This document shows positions 52,534 through 61,457 of a DNA stretch of 64,000 bases, piece after piece. Every line of letters starts with the position of its first letter. The stretch's first letter is position 1. The translations under genes were made by a program, and so were the position numbers. The notes beneath the pieces are model-generated. The model saw only the letters and a list, made by a program, of their open reading frames with translations, was not told where the DNA came from and made no database searches. Where the stretch lies: NCBI RefSeq assembly GCF_042657365.1, contig NZ_JBHSKT010000006.1:62001-126000 (forward strand), read 5' to 3'. Source of the stretch: Adhaeribacter_A terreus (lineage in GTDB: Bacteria; Bacteroidota; Bacteroidia; Cytophagales; Hymenobacteraceae).

Positions 52534-52561
52534 TTTTCGGGCTTAAAAGGATAGCGTTTTT
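52534..52561 (-). repeat. Dispersed element forming the entire pstS/pstC spacer
   Basis: AAAAACGCTATCCTTTTAAG then CCCGAAAA on the minus strand. Its first bases overlap the pstS stop codon and it ends 2 bp before the pstC ATG. Confidence 0.75.
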
Positions 52562-53450
52562 ATTTTAAAGGCACGTAACCGGTTTCCAGCACAATTTTCT
52601 GGCCTTCTTCCGACATTACGTAATCGATGAACGGTTTCACTTTGCTCTCCGAAGTAGCATCGTAGAAGAAATACAGCGGACGGGAGATCGGGTAAGTTTT
52701 GTCTTTGGCGGCATCTACGCCGGGCGCTACAAATGTTTTGCCCTGGTCGTAAGAAACTTTCAGCGCTTTTACTTCTTTGGTTTCGTAAGCTAAACCGATG
52801 TAACCGATGGCGCCTTTGGTCTGGCCAACCGACTGCACGATAGAACCGGTAGCCGGCATCATTAAAATATTATTGGCGTAGTTTTTCTTATCCAGCACGT
52901 GCTCTTTGAAGAATTCGTAAGTTCCGGAGCTGGTTTCGCGGGAATAAGCTACGATCTTTTCATCGGCGCCGCCTACTTCTTTCCAGTTCGTAATTTTACC
53001 GGTGAAAATACCTTCGAGTTGTTCGCGGGTAAGCTCGTTTACTTTGTTGGCCGGGTTTACAACTACGGAAAGGGCATCGTAAGCAATCAGGGCTTCTTTA
53101 ATGTCCTTTTTAGCGGTTTTGAACTTCAGTTTCTCTTCGGTTTTAAGGTCGCGCGAAGCCATAGCCATATCAGTAGTACCTTCTTCCAAAGCCGAAAGCC
53201 CAACGCCGGTTCCGCCGCCTACAATAGTAATGGCGGCGTCTTTGTGCTTCTGCATGTACTTTTCGGCTTCCTGCTGCGCGAGCGGCAACACGGTATCGGA
53301 GCCTTTAACGGTTAAAGTTACCGCCGCCGAAGTTTCCGCGCCGTTATCGCCTTCCACATTTTCTTTTTTGGCATCGTTGCCACCGCAGGCACCTAATAAC
53401 GTGGTTACCACCAACAAAGCCACTACCTGCACTTTTTTCAAATTTTTCAT
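52560..53450 (-). CDS. pstS: Phosphate-binding lipoprotein PstS
   Basis: This 296-residue protein has a lipoprotein signal (MKNLKKVQVVALLVVTTLLGAC). The mature protein is a periplasmic binding protein: 'LTVKGSDTVLPLAQQEAEKYM' (phosphate-binding Ser/Thr loop), 'TIVGGGTGVGLSALEEG', 'MASRDLK' and 'YSRETSSGTYEFFKE'. It binds phosphate and delivers it to PstC/PstA. The ATG lies in AAAAACGATATGAAAAATT, an element-like core. It is the second gene of the operon, 49 bp after the porin. Confidence 0.95.
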   Translation of the reverse strand: MKNLKKVQVVALLVVTTLLGACGGNDAKKENVEGDNGAETSAAVTLTVKGSDTVLPLAQQEAEKYMQKHKDAAITIVGGGTGVGLSALEEGTTDMAMASRDLKTEEKLKFKTAKKDIKEALIAYDALSVVVNPANKVNELTREQLEGIFTGKITNWKEVGGADEKIVAYSRETSSGTYEFFKEHVLDKKNYANNILMMPATGSIVQSVGQTKGAIGYIGLAYETKEVKALKVSYDQGKTFVAPGVDAAKDKTYPISRPLYFFYDATSESKVKPFIDYVMSEEGQKIVLETGYVPLK

Positions 53451-53481
53451 ATCGTTTTTAGCTGTTTTAGAATAGCGTTTT
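53443..53481 (-). repeat. Two overlapping element cores at the pstS start
   Basis: AAAACGCTATTCTAAAAC then AGCTAAAAA (53455-53481) runs into a second core AAAAACGATATGAAAAA (53443-53459) that contains the pstS ATG. Confidence 0.6.
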
Positions 53482-53499
53482 CTCTGCTGTTCTGCTATA

Positions 53500-54792
53500 T
53501 TAGTAATTGAACTGGGCCTGCAGGCGCAGAAAATTACCGGCCTGGTGGTTGTTCAGGTTTTTTCCGTCTTTGTTAAGGCGGTCGGTCAGGCTATACTGCG
53601 CCGTCAGCTCGAAAGCCGGCACCGGTTGCCATTCCACGCCAAGCTCGGTTTCGTGCATTTTCGTAAAACGGGCATCGAGTTCGTTCTTTTTGCCGCCTTC
53701 GTAATACTGCACTTTAACAAACGGAATTATCCGTTGGTTTTTAACTTTCAGGTGATACATTGCCTGCGCATAACCGCCATGCAGGCTTTTTAGCTTTATC
53801 GTTTTGGTTTCCGGGTCGAACTGCGGGCCTTTACCCACGTTGTATTCGGCCTGAAAGCCAAATGGTTTCGGATATAAAATAAAGCTGGCCGCTGCCCGGT
53901 GATCCGTGAAATTTCCGCCTTTTATAGCTGTGCTGCTTAACTGATCGGCGGTTACTGTGTACATGCCGGTATAGGCCTGAATGCCTGGTTCAATGACCTG
54001 GCCGTTTTTAAAAGCAATGGGGTAAGAAAGGCGCGCAACCACGTTCAGATTATCGTTGGCTTCCGCTTTATTTGCGGTCTGACCATTGTAGATCCCTAAA
54101 CCGAAAACGCCGTAATCGCCGCTGCCTTTCAAGGTGCTGTTGGTTAGTTCACTGAACCTTTTCCGGATTTTGGCAGGCGCCCAGTAAAACATTACCCCCA
54201 GGTCACGTTCGTTCGGTATGCCACTGTTCAGGGCATCGGCGCGGTCTAAGGTAAGGCGGTTGGAGCTCGATTGCATGTTTTCGAAACCGAAAGGAATTTT
54301 GCTTTGTCCTACCCGGAAACGGAATGCCTTGGCCGAATCCAGCGCCAGATCGAAATAAGCATCGCGGAGTTGCGCAAAATGAATGGATGAACTGCCGGAA
54401 GGGGTAGTAGCCAGATCGGGCTGAATGTAGATATATACCCGGTCGCTAACGCTTCCGCTGAATACCAGGCGCGCGCGGCGGATCAGGAAACCACTTTTCT
54501 CGCCAATAGATTTGTCGTACTCAGACTTGAGTTTGGAATTGGTTTCAAGTAACCGGTTATACCGGATCTGGGTGTAGCCGCGCAACGAAATATTCTGGTA
54601 CCATTTCGGAAGCACAACTGGTTTGGGTTTAATATTATCGGGGCTTGGTGCGGTGCGCAGCGAATCTTTTAAAGCAGGCGGCATAACCTGCGCGGTTGCA
54701 TTTCCGGAAATCAGGACGAAAGCAATCAAAATACTGAAGCAGATAAAGTTTCGCAGGTTTCTGGCTACGAACTGACATGCGGGTGAAAACAT
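53500..54792 (-). CDS. Porin, phosphate-selective O/P superfamily
   Basis: This 430-residue protein has a signal peptide (a hydrophobic stretch at about 15-32, cut after 'GNATAQ'). The mature barrel matches the porin O/P superfamily: 'KSGFLIRRARLVFSGSVSDRVYIYIQPDLA', 'IHFAQLRDAYFDLALDSAKAFRFRVGQSKIPFGFENMQSS' and 'NERDLGVMFYW'. It should let phosphate or polyphosphate cross the outer membrane. It is the first gene of the pst operon, whose promoter carries TTAAC repeats (54897-54994); a phosphate-starvation role fits the position. Confidence 0.88.
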   Translation of the reverse strand: MFSPACQFVARNLRNFICFSILIAFVLISGNATAQVMPPALKDSLRTAPSPDNIKPKPVVLPKWYQNISLRGYTQIRYNRLLETNSKLKSEYDKSIGEKSGFLIRRARLVFSGSVSDRVYIYIQPDLATTPSGSSSIHFAQLRDAYFDLALDSAKAFRFRVGQSKIPFGFENMQSSSNRLTLDRADALNSGIPNERDLGVMFYWAPAKIRKRFSELTNSTLKGSGDYGVFGLGIYNGQTANKAEANDNLNVVARLSYPIAFKNGQVIEPGIQAYTGMYTVTADQLSSTAIKGGNFTDHRAAASFILYPKPFGFQAEYNVGKGPQFDPETKTIKLKSLHGGYAQAMYHLKVKNQRIIPFVKVQYYEGGKKNELDARFTKMHETELGVEWQPVPAFELTAQYSLTDRLNKDGKNLNNHQAGNFLRLQAQFNY

Positions 54793-54896
54793 GTGATCTT
54801 AATTTTAAATGTTCTACCGGAATGAGAAGCAGCATTGGTTAGTCAGGCGCAACACTGTTTCAGCTAAAAGCTATTTCATTCCATTTTTTACTGTTG

Positions 54897-54994
54897 CAAA
54901 GTTCGGCTTTCTGAAACCGACAGCAGTTAAGAGTAAATCATCTTATTATTAAGAAAATGTTAACAGGAAGGCGAATTGTTAAGGGAATGTTAAC
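54897..54994 (-). promoter_or_regulatory. Porin-pst promoter with phased TTAAC (Pho-box-like) repeats
   Basis: On the minus strand TTAAC or TTAAT begins at 54993, 54982, 54963, 54952 and 54930. The first two and the next two are exactly 11 bp apart, the last 22 bp further. A near -7 box GAACTTTG begins at 54904. The susC promoter has the same parts in the same 11-bp phase. Direct 11-bp-spaced repeats are the known binding mode of PhoB/PhoP-type regulators. Confidence 0.6.
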
Positions 54995-55154
54995 TGCAAA
55001 CTTAAAGCTTTAATTATGAATTAGTTATAAACACCAAAGACCGACAACAACAACTTCAGTTTTTAGCTTTAGAAATTGCCGGAAGTTTAGTTGTCATCCT
55101 GAGCACAATTGAGCGCTCAGGAAGACAGGTGTATTTATGTTTGTTACTTCAGCA

Positions 55155-55183
55155 TTTTTTCCGGTCAAAACCATAACGTTTTT
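55155..55183 (-). repeat. Dispersed 27-bp element
   Basis: AAAAACGTTATGGTTTTGAC then CGGAAAAAA on the minus strand. Confidence 0.65.
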
Positions 55184-55188
55184 CCCAC

Positions 55189-55232
55189 AAAAAAGCCGCC
55201 CCGGAATATTCCGAAGCGGCTTGACTTTTTTT
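55189..55232 (-). terminator. Terminator of the RND efflux operon
   Basis: A GCCGCTTCGGAA/TTCCGGGGCGGC stem is followed by T6 on the minus strand, about 190 bp after the membrane-fusion gene. Confidence 0.7.
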
Positions 55233-55338
55233 AGAATTCACAATAAAGGTAATGTCATCCTGAGCACAATTGAGCGCGGGAGCGCGAAGATTGCGCGCGT
55301 AGCGCTGAAGGACCTTGTCGGCTTTGAGCAGAAATGAC

Positions 55339-55365
55339 TTTTTTAGCCGGAAACCATAGCGTTTC
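55339..55365 (-). repeat. Dispersed 27-bp element
   Basis: GAAACGCTATGGTTTCC then GGCTAAAAAA on the minus strand, 60 bp after the membrane-fusion gene stop codon. Confidence 0.7.
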
Positions 55366-55424
55366 CGACATGAATCCAAACCTCACACGTCTTGGAGACC
55401 TGTGAGGTTTTCATTTACCAGAAC

Positions 55425-56555
55425 CTACTGCGCAACTTTTATCGCCTGTCCATCGCGCAATTCTTCCGACGCTCTCAGTACTACTTTTTCGCCTTTTTTC
55501 ACTTCCCCGAAAACTTCAACCAAAGTATCTACGGTCATACCTTTTTCCACAGTTACCCATTTGGCTTTGTTGCCTACCGTTTTAATTACGAAGATCCGTT
55601 CGTCGGAATTTACTACGCTGGTGGTTGGCACGAATAAGGTCTCATGGCGGCGGACTAACGGTAATTTCACTTCGGCGTACATGCCGGCTTTTAGTTCGCC
55701 GGTTGGGTTGGGTACGTCAAATTCGGTGAGCATTACACGGGTTTTGTCGTCTACGCTGCCGGAGCTGCGGCTGAAGGGGGCGCTGAATTCCTTGTTTGGG
55801 ATGGCGTTTACGGAGAACATTACCGAAGTATCGCGGTTCACTACGTTGGTATATTTTTCCGGAATGGCAATGGTTAAACGCAGCGTGCTTTGGTCTTCTA
55901 ACTGAAACAAAGGTTCGCTTCCGGAGCCGCCAACCAACGCGCCCGGACTGATGTGGCGTTCGGTGATGGTGCCGGAAAATGGCGCGGTAATGGTTAAATA
56001 ATTCACCAGCTCGGCTTTCGATTTAAACACCGATTTTGCGGCTTTCAGATTTCCTTCGGCGTTCACTTTGGCGGCGCTGTCGGCTTTCATTTCGGCTTCG
56101 GCTTTATCTAACTCAATTGGCGCTACGGCCCCGGCGATCTGGTTGGCTTTTAACAAGCGCAGGTAATTTTGCTTGGAAGCATAGGCGCGGGCTTTGGCTT
56201 CGTTTAAGGCTCCTTCGGCGGCGCGCACAATTCCTTCGGCCTGGGCGAAATCGGCGCTGGTTTCGGGGGCGTCTAAGATGGCGAGCACTTGTCCTTTTTT
56301 AACGCGGCTGCCGCGATCCACTTTTACTTCGCGCACAAAACCTTTCATTTTGGCGTAAATAGCCACTTTATCCAGCGGAAATAATTCGCCGGGCACTACA
56401 ATGGGTTTGTGCGGTTGCAGGCTTTGTACTTCCGTAACTTTCACGGTTGGCGTGTCGTCTTTGGGTGTTTCTTTAGCAGTGGCTTTTTCGTCTTTTCCGC
56501 AGGCAAACAGCCCGCAGATCAGGAGGGGTAAGAAACAATATTGGTAAACTTTCAT
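55425..56555 (-). CDS. RND efflux membrane-fusion lipoprotein
   Basis: This 376-residue protein has a lipoprotein signal (lipobox LFAC near residue 19). It contains a lipoyl/barrel-sandwich part ('GFVREVKVDRGSRVKKGQVLAILDAPE'), a helical hairpin (about 95-175) and beta-barrel parts ('APFSGTITERHISPGALVGG', 'FDVPNPTGELKAGMYAEVKL'). It bridges the inner-membrane pump and the outer-membrane channel. It overlaps the pump gene by 4 bases and is the last gene of the operon; in most RND operons the fusion protein comes before the pump. Confidence 0.92.
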   Translation of the reverse strand: MKVYQYCFLPLLICGLFACGKDEKATAKETPKDDTPTVKVTEVQSLQPHKPIVVPGELFPLDKVAIYAKMKGFVREVKVDRGSRVKKGQVLAILDAPETSADFAQAEGIVRAAEGALNEAKARAYASKQNYLRLLKANQIAGAVAPIELDKAEAEMKADSAAKVNAEGNLKAAKSVFKSKAELVNYLTITAPFSGTITERHISPGALVGGSGSEPLFQLEDQSTLRLTIAIPEKYTNVVNRDTSVMFSVNAIPNKEFSAPFSRSSGSVDDKTRVMLTEFDVPNPTGELKAGMYAEVKLPLVRRHETLFVPTTSVVNSDERIFVIKTVGNKAKWVTVEKGMTVDTLVEVFGEVKKGEKVVLRASEELRDGQAIKVAQ

Positions 56556-59500
56556 GCTTTTTGAAGTTTTGAATACTCGTAATATTTGCTTTCCGGATCG
56601 CCGGGATCCAGCGAAACGGAATCGAAAGATGCTTTGCGCTGCAGCAGCGTGAAAATGGCCGGCAAAATCAGCAGCGAGGCGAAAGCCGAAACCAACAGAC
56701 CGCCAATTACGGCCTGGCCCAGCGGTGCGATCTGGTCGCCGCCTTCACCGAAGCCCGAAGCCATTGGCATCATACCGGCAATCATGGCAATACTGGTCAT
56801 TAAAATGGGGCGAACCCGGTTAAGCGAAGCGGCTATGGCGGCGTCTTTCGCGTCTTTCATTTCCAGGCGCAGACTTTCGGCTTTGGTAACCAACAGAATG
56901 GCGTTTGCCACCGAAACCCCCACGCTCATGATCAAGCCCATGTAACTCTGCAAATTGAGGGTTGCGCCGCAAAGTAGCAGCAATAAAAGCGCGCCCGCCA
57001 CCACCGCCGGAACGGTAGAAAGAATGAGCAGCGACAGCCGGAAACTCTGGAAATTGGCCGTTAAAATGAGGAAGATCACCACGATCGCAATAAGCAAACC
57101 GCCCTGCAAACTGCTTAGCGTTTCGTCGAGCAAGGTGGTCTGGCCTTTCAGCTCTACGGTTACGCCTTTTGGCGGATCGCCGGCGCGTTTTATGGCTTCC
57201 TGCACTTCTTTACTGGCTTTTCCCAGATCCGTGTCGTGTAAGTTGGCGCTTACGGTTACCAGGCGGTTGGCGCCGGAACGGTCGTATTGCGCGGGTTCTT
57301 CGGTTTGGTGGAAGGTGGCTACGTCAGATAAAACCGGGTTCATGGCCTCCTTCTGCAAGGGAATGGCACCCATGTCTTCCACGCTCGTCATCTGGTTGAT
57401 CGGGATCTGCACCTGCACCTGGTAACCAAGGCCTTTATTACGATCGAGCCAGATGTTCTTATCTGTAAAGCGGCTCGACGAAGTGGCGGCAACCATACTT
57501 TGCGCAACCTGGCTGGACGTTACACCCATCTGGCCAGCACGTTCGCGATCAATTTCCACTTTCAGCACCGGGTAATTCAGCGGCTGAGCAATCTGTACGT
57601 CGCGCAGATATTGTATTTTCTGCATTTCAGCCATTATTTTCCGGGCGAATTTCGCGGCTTCTTCAATATCGCGGGCACCTACGCTTACCTCTACCGGCGT
57701 GTTGGAACCAAGGCTCATAATTTTATCTACCAGCTCCATCGGCTCGAAGGAAATGGCAAGTTCCGGCGCGTTCTTCTTCAGGTTTTCGCGAAGTTTTTCT
57801 TTCAGCAAGTCCATTTCAACATTGGCAGCTTTGGCAATGGCCACCTGCATTACGGCTTCATGCGGACCGCTGTTGAACACGAAAATGTTGGACGTACCGT
57901 AGCTGGAAGGAACCGTTCCTACGAAGGCCGAAGAAATTTCCACGTTGCCTTCGCCCACTTCTTTTTCTATTGCCTGCAACACTTTAAGCGTGGCTTGTTC
58001 GGTGCGTTCTACGCGGGTGCCGTCCGGAGCTTTAATGCGCAACTGGAACTGGCGGGAATTTCCGCGCGGCAGAATATCGGTGCCAATAAAGAAGAAACTC
58101 AGGCCGATAACCGCGAAAGCTGCCAGCAAATAAACCGTAGTCCAAAGTTTGGCGCGTTGCGTTACGTTCGTTAAAACGCCTTCGTACTTATCTTTAAAGC
58201 GCTCGAAGAAGGGTTTCCTGTCGTTTTTTCCTACGGTTTTTTCAGCTTTACTTCCGACTTTTTCAGTCGAATTCCCTATCGTTTTTGCTGAATTTCCTTC
58301 GACTTTTTCGCCCGATATCTCTATCGTTTTTCCTTCATCTTCAACTGAAGCCGGCAATAATTTCTCCGGATCGGTTTCGACTTTTTCGGTGGAAAGTGCT
58401 ACCGTTTGGGTTGACGTTAATCCGGAACTTCCCGCAGGGATCCAACCGGGTTTTTCACCGGAATTCCCTATCGTTTTGGCGTCGTGATCTTCATCGTGTT
58501 TGTGGTCTTTTAAAAGCCAGTTTGCCAATACCGGAACGAAGGTTTGGGAAAGTAAAAACGAAGCGATCATGGCAAAACCAACGGCTAGGGAAAGCGGTAA
58601 GAACATGGATTTCGGTACGCCGGACATGATGAACGAAGGCGCAAAAACGGCGAGTACGGAAATTAAAATAAGGAATTCCGGGAACACGATTTCCTTACAA
58701 GCATCGCGAATGGCAATTACTTTCGGCTTGCCTTGTTCTAAGTGCTGGTGAATGTTTTCGATGGTAACCGTGGCCTGATCGACGAGAATACCAATTGCCA
58801 GCGCCAGACCAGAAAGCGTCATGATGTTGATGGTTTGCCCGAATAAATTCAGCAAGATTACCGCGGAAAGCAACGAGATCGGGATGGTGAGAACCACGAT
58901 GATCACACTTCGCCAATCGCGTAGGAAAAGCAGCACCATTAAACCGGTTAAGATCGCACCCAAGGCACCTTCAATTACGAGGCTTTTCAGGGCGTTGGTA
59001 ACGTAAGTACTCTGGTCGAATTCGTAGGAAATTTTTACGTCGTCGGGCAGCGCACTCTGGAATTTAGGGAGTTCCTTTTTCACGGCATCCACCACATCTA
59101 ACGTAGAAGCATCGGACTTTTTTACTACCGGAATGTATACCGCGCGGCGGCCGTTCACCAAGGCGTAACTTACGGTAATATCGGCGGCATCTTCCACGGT
59201 TCCTACGTCGCGCACAAAAACGGTGGGGCCAGAACCGGTCCGAATCGGGATATTCAGGAAGTCTTCGGGTTTGTCAATTAAAGCGTTTACGGGCGTCATC
59301 ACGGCTTTGTCGCCGAGGCGCACGTTACCGGCCGGCGATGGCTGGTTATTGGCAATAATGGCCTGAATAATTTCGTCGGCGGTAAGCTTGTAGCTGCGCA
59401 CCAGTTTCGGGTCGATTTTTATGACGATGGAACGCTGGTTACCCCCGAACGGCGGCGGACTGGACGAACCTTCGATCTGAGAGAACATGGGCCGGATACG

Positions 59501-59980
59501 CGAACTTGCCATTTCCTGCAACTCCGCCAAACTGCGCGTTTTACTCTGGAACACCAGCTGGCCCACCGGCACCGAACTCACGTCGAAACGAATTACCTGC
59601 GGCGGCTGCATCCCTTCGGGCATGTAAGCTTTGGCGCGGTTCACGTTGTTCGCAACTTCGGAGGCGGCCTGCGCCATGTCGGTTCCGGGATAAAAATCGA
59701 GGCGCATTAAACATAAGCCCTGAATGGTTTTAATGTCCACGTTCTTGATGCCGGAAACGTACAAAAAGTGGTCGCGGTATTTCGTAGCCACGAAGGCGTC
59801 CATTTCGTCGGCGGCCATACCACCGTAAGTTTGCACAATGAAAATTCGGGGCAAATCGAGGCTCGGAAAAATATCTACGGGAATGCGGAAAAGGGAAAGC
59901 ACGGCAAAGAAAACGATCCCGAATACTGCTACCAGCACGGAAATAGGTTTTCTTAAAGCACTTTTTATGATCTGAAACAT
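56552..59980 (-). CDS. RND (HAE1-type) efflux pump with repeat-derived cytoplasmic linker
   Basis: This 1142-residue protein has the AcrB-like layout: TM1 (about 13-32), the first periplasmic domain, TM2-TM6 (about 335-490; 'LSGLALAIGILVDQATVTIENIHQHLE' in TM4), TM7 (about 605-625), the second periplasmic domain and TM8-TM12 near the C-terminus ('LNRVRPILMTSIAMIAGMMPMA'). Proton-driven export of hydrophobic compounds is expected. Between TM6 and TM7, residues about 501-588 form a long, polar, low-complexity linker with repeated 'KTIGNS(G/T)EK' units that derive from dispersed elements. The ATG itself lies in another element copy (59962-59990). Confidence 0.93.
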   Translation of the reverse strand: MFQIIKSALRKPISVLVAVFGIVFFAVLSLFRIPVDIFPSLDLPRIFIVQTYGGMAADEMDAFVATKYRDHFLYVSGIKNVDIKTIQGLCLMRLDFYPGTDMAQAASEVANNVNRAKAYMPEGMQPPQVIRFDVSSVPVGQLVFQSKTRSLAELQEMASSRIRPMFSQIEGSSSPPPFGGNQRSIVIKIDPKLVRSYKLTADEIIQAIIANNQPSPAGNVRLGDKAVMTPVNALIDKPEDFLNIPIRTGSGPTVFVRDVGTVEDAADITVSYALVNGRRAVYIPVVKKSDASTLDVVDAVKKELPKFQSALPDDVKISYEFDQSTYVTNALKSLVIEGALGAILTGLMVLLFLRDWRSVIIVVLTIPISLLSAVILLNLFGQTINIMTLSGLALAIGILVDQATVTIENIHQHLEQGKPKVIAIRDACKEIVFPEFLILISVLAVFAPSFIMSGVPKSMFLPLSLAVGFAMIASFLLSQTFVPVLANWLLKDHKHDEDHDAKTIGNSGEKPGWIPAGSSGLTSTQTVALSTEKVETDPEKLLPASVEDEGKTIEISGEKVEGNSAKTIGNSTEKVGSKAEKTVGKNDRKPFFERFKDKYEGVLTNVTQRAKLWTTVYLLAAFAVIGLSFFFIGTDILPRGNSRQFQLRIKAPDGTRVERTEQATLKVLQAIEKEVGEGNVEISSAFVGTVPSSYGTSNIFVFNSGPHEAVMQVAIAKAANVEMDLLKEKLRENLKKNAPELAISFEPMELVDKIMSLGSNTPVEVSVGARDIEEAAKFARKIMAEMQKIQYLRDVQIAQPLNYPVLKVEIDRERAGQMGVTSSQVAQSMVAATSSSRFTDKNIWLDRNKGLGYQVQVQIPINQMTSVEDMGAIPLQKEAMNPVLSDVATFHQTEEPAQYDRSGANRLVTVSANLHDTDLGKASKEVQEAIKRAGDPPKGVTVELKGQTTLLDETLSSLQGGLLIAIVVIFLILTANFQSFRLSLLILSTVPAVVAGALLLLLLCGATLNLQSYMGLIMSVGVSVANAILLVTKAESLRLEMKDAKDAAIAASLNRVRPILMTSIAMIAGMMPMASGFGEGGDQIAPLGQAVIGGLLVSAFASLLILPAIFTLLQRKASFDSVSLDPGDPESKYYEYSKLQKA
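58218..58478 (+). repeat. About five in-frame dispersed-element copies in the RND pump gene
   Basis: Antisense to the plus strand, AAAACGATAGGGAATTC then (C/G)(A/G)..GAAAAA occurs near 58478-58447, 58411-58381 (AAACGGTAGCACTTTCC), 58333-58299, 58285-58255 and, shorter, 58245-58218. In frame they encode KTIGNSGEK, QTVALSTEK, KTIEISGEK, KTIGNSTEK and KTVGK. Confidence 0.7.
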
Positions 59981-59990
59981 AGCGTTTTTT
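59962..59990 (-). repeat. Dispersed element providing the RND pump start codon
   Basis: AAAAAACGCTATGTTTCAG then ATCATAAAAA. Its ATG is the pump start and it encodes M-F-Q-I-I-K. Confidence 0.65.
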
Positions 59991-60002
59991 AAGCTGAAAA
60001 AA

Positions 60003-61457
60003 TTATTGAACCTGGTTCAGGAAGATGGAAAGATCGCCGGTGCTGGCCGCTTCCTGCAGCAGCGAACGCCAGGCATTTATGTAGGCAATGTAGCGGTCGG
60101 TTTCGGCGCGGTTAAGCGTTACCAGGCTTTGCGTGAAGGTCGGTAAATCAGTCAAACCACTGGCGTACCTTGATTCGGCCTGCCGGAAACCCGCCTGCGC
60201 AGCCTGCAATTGCAACGGCGCGACTTTGGCCTGTTCCATGGAAAGCTGAAATTGCATATCCGATTCCCTGAGTTGGCGCGTGAGTTTGAGTTGCTGCTCT
60301 TTGTAAAGTTGTTCGTAGCGTTTCTGCTGGAAATTCTGGCTTAAATAATCGCTTCGCACCTGGAAATAATTGCCAATATTCCAGCGCACCGCCGCCCCGA
60401 ACATGTAATTGTAAACCTGGTATTGCGTGCCGCTGCTGAAGTCCGTTCGGTATTCGCCGGTCTTGTTAGAAACGCCCGAACCCCGTCCCCAGGCCGCTCC
60501 CATTAAAGTGAAAGTTGGGTAGAACGTGCGTTTAATGGCAATGGCACGCTGCTTGCTCAGTTCGGTTTGCGATTGGTAAAGCCGGAGCAGCGGCGTTTGG
60601 GTTATGTCGTTCTGTAAATAGCTTTGCGGGTTGGGCAAACGGCTGAAAAAAACCATGGAATCGAGGTTTAGATCTTTCACTTCGCCGGTAAGTTCGGCTA
60701 GTTTATAAAGCTGCGACCGTTCGTTTTTTTCGGCTTCTAATAGTTGAATTCGGGCGCGGGCAACTTCGGCATTGGCCAACGAACTATCTACGCCGGCGCG
60801 CAAACCCGAAATGGTAGCTGCATCAATGGCCTTTTTAAAAGCTTCGGCGCGTTCTAAATTATGGCGTTGCGTTTCTTTCAGGCGTTGGTTTATCAGCACT
60901 AATAAATACGCATCGGCAATTCTTATCTGGTGTTGAAAAAGCTCGTTCTCGTACTCCAGGTTCACGGTTTGCTCTTCGGCTTTGGCCGCGATTATATCGG
61001 CTTTCACTCTTCCGAAACTGAACACATCCCACTCCAGAATAGCCGTGGAAAGCGTTCCGAAGGCACCTTTGGTAATGTTTTCTTCGCGGTCGCCGCCAGA
61101 GGGGTTTATAGTAGTTCCGTTGTTTGAATAGTAAGGACCTACCACGTTATTTCCCGTGCCATAAGTATATTGGTGCTGCAGGTTGAGATCGGGCAAATAA
61201 CTGGCGCGGGCGGAAGCCACTTTCTTTTCGGCGCTTCTCACGTTGTGCTGGCGGGCTTTCAGGCCGGGGTAATTGGCTTTGCCTGTTTCTAAAGCCTGGT
61301 TCAGGTTTACGGTTTGCGCGGTAGCGGAAAAGCACTGCAAAAACGATAGGGCTACAAGCAGAAAAACTGCTTTGATTTTGCTTTCAACCCGAAGCTTAGT
61401 GCCTGGGGCTGAAAAATGATATTCCGGGATTGGAACAGGATTACTTTCTGATAACAT
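60003..61457 (-). CDS. TolC-family outer-membrane efflux protein
   Basis: The start is taken at ATG 61457 (MLSESNPVPIPEYHF); a TTG start at 61496 would add 13 residues. The 484-residue protein has an unusually long N-terminal stretch (about 30 residues) before the hydrophobic signal 'AVFLLVALSFLQCFSATAQ'. The mature protein is the duplicated coiled-coil/barrel fold of outer-membrane efflux proteins ('LNQALETGKANYPGLKARQHNVRSAEKKVASARASYLPDLNLQHQY', 'AGFRQAESRYASGLTDLPTFTQSLVTLNRAETDRYIAYINAWRSLLQ'). It is the exit channel of the RND system and the first gene of the operon, 22 bp before the pump gene. Confidence 0.9.
   Translation of the reverse strand: MLSESNPVPIPEYHFSAPGTKLRVESKIKAVFLLVALSFLQCFSATAQTVNLNQALETGKANYPGLKARQHNVRSAEKKVASARASYLPDLNLQHQYTYGTGNNVVGPYYSNNGTTINPSGGDREENITKGAFGTLSTAILEWDVFSFGRVKADIIAAKAEEQTVNLEYENELFQHQIRIADAYLLVLINQRLKETQRHNLERAEAFKKAIDAATISGLRAGVDSSLANAEVARARIQLLEAEKNERSQLYKLAELTGEVKDLNLDSMVFFSRLPNPQSYLQNDITQTPLLRLYQSQTELSKQRAIAIKRTFYPTFTLMGAAWGRGSGVSNKTGEYRTDFSSGTQYQVYNYMFGAAVRWNIGNYFQVRSDYLSQNFQQKRYEQLYKEQQLKLTRQLRESDMQFQLSMEQAKVAPLQLQAAQAGFRQAESRYASGLTDLPTFTQSLVTLNRAETDRYIAYINAWRSLLQEAASTGDLSIFLNQVQ
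61340..61366 (+). repeat. Dispersed-element-like sequence in the TolC signal peptide region
   Basis: AAAACGATAGGGCTACAAG then CAGAAAAA. It is antisense to the gene and encodes FLLVALSF. Confidence 0.4.

Larger units (their letters stand above)
55092..55277. repeat. Two TGTCATCCTGAGC repeats
   Basis: TGTCATCCTGAGCACAATT then GAGCGC occurs at 55092-55116 and 55253-55277. A related inverted pair is at 50252-50338. Confidence 0.65.
54793..55424. other. Spacer with pst promoter, repeats and the efflux operon terminator
   Basis: 630 bp without a gene. From left to right: the porin-pst promoter with TTAAC repeats, a TGTCATCCTGAGC repeat (55092-55116), a dispersed element (55155-55183), a terminator (55189-55232), a second TGTCATCCTGAGC repeat (55253-55277), another element (55339-55365), and a small inverted repeat (CCTCACACG..TGTGAGG) near 55380-55410. 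Confidence 0.65.

Noticed and set aside
57500..58174. A 224-codon plus-strand frame opposite the RND pump
   Set aside because: It is antisense to conserved pump sequence, with no family features.
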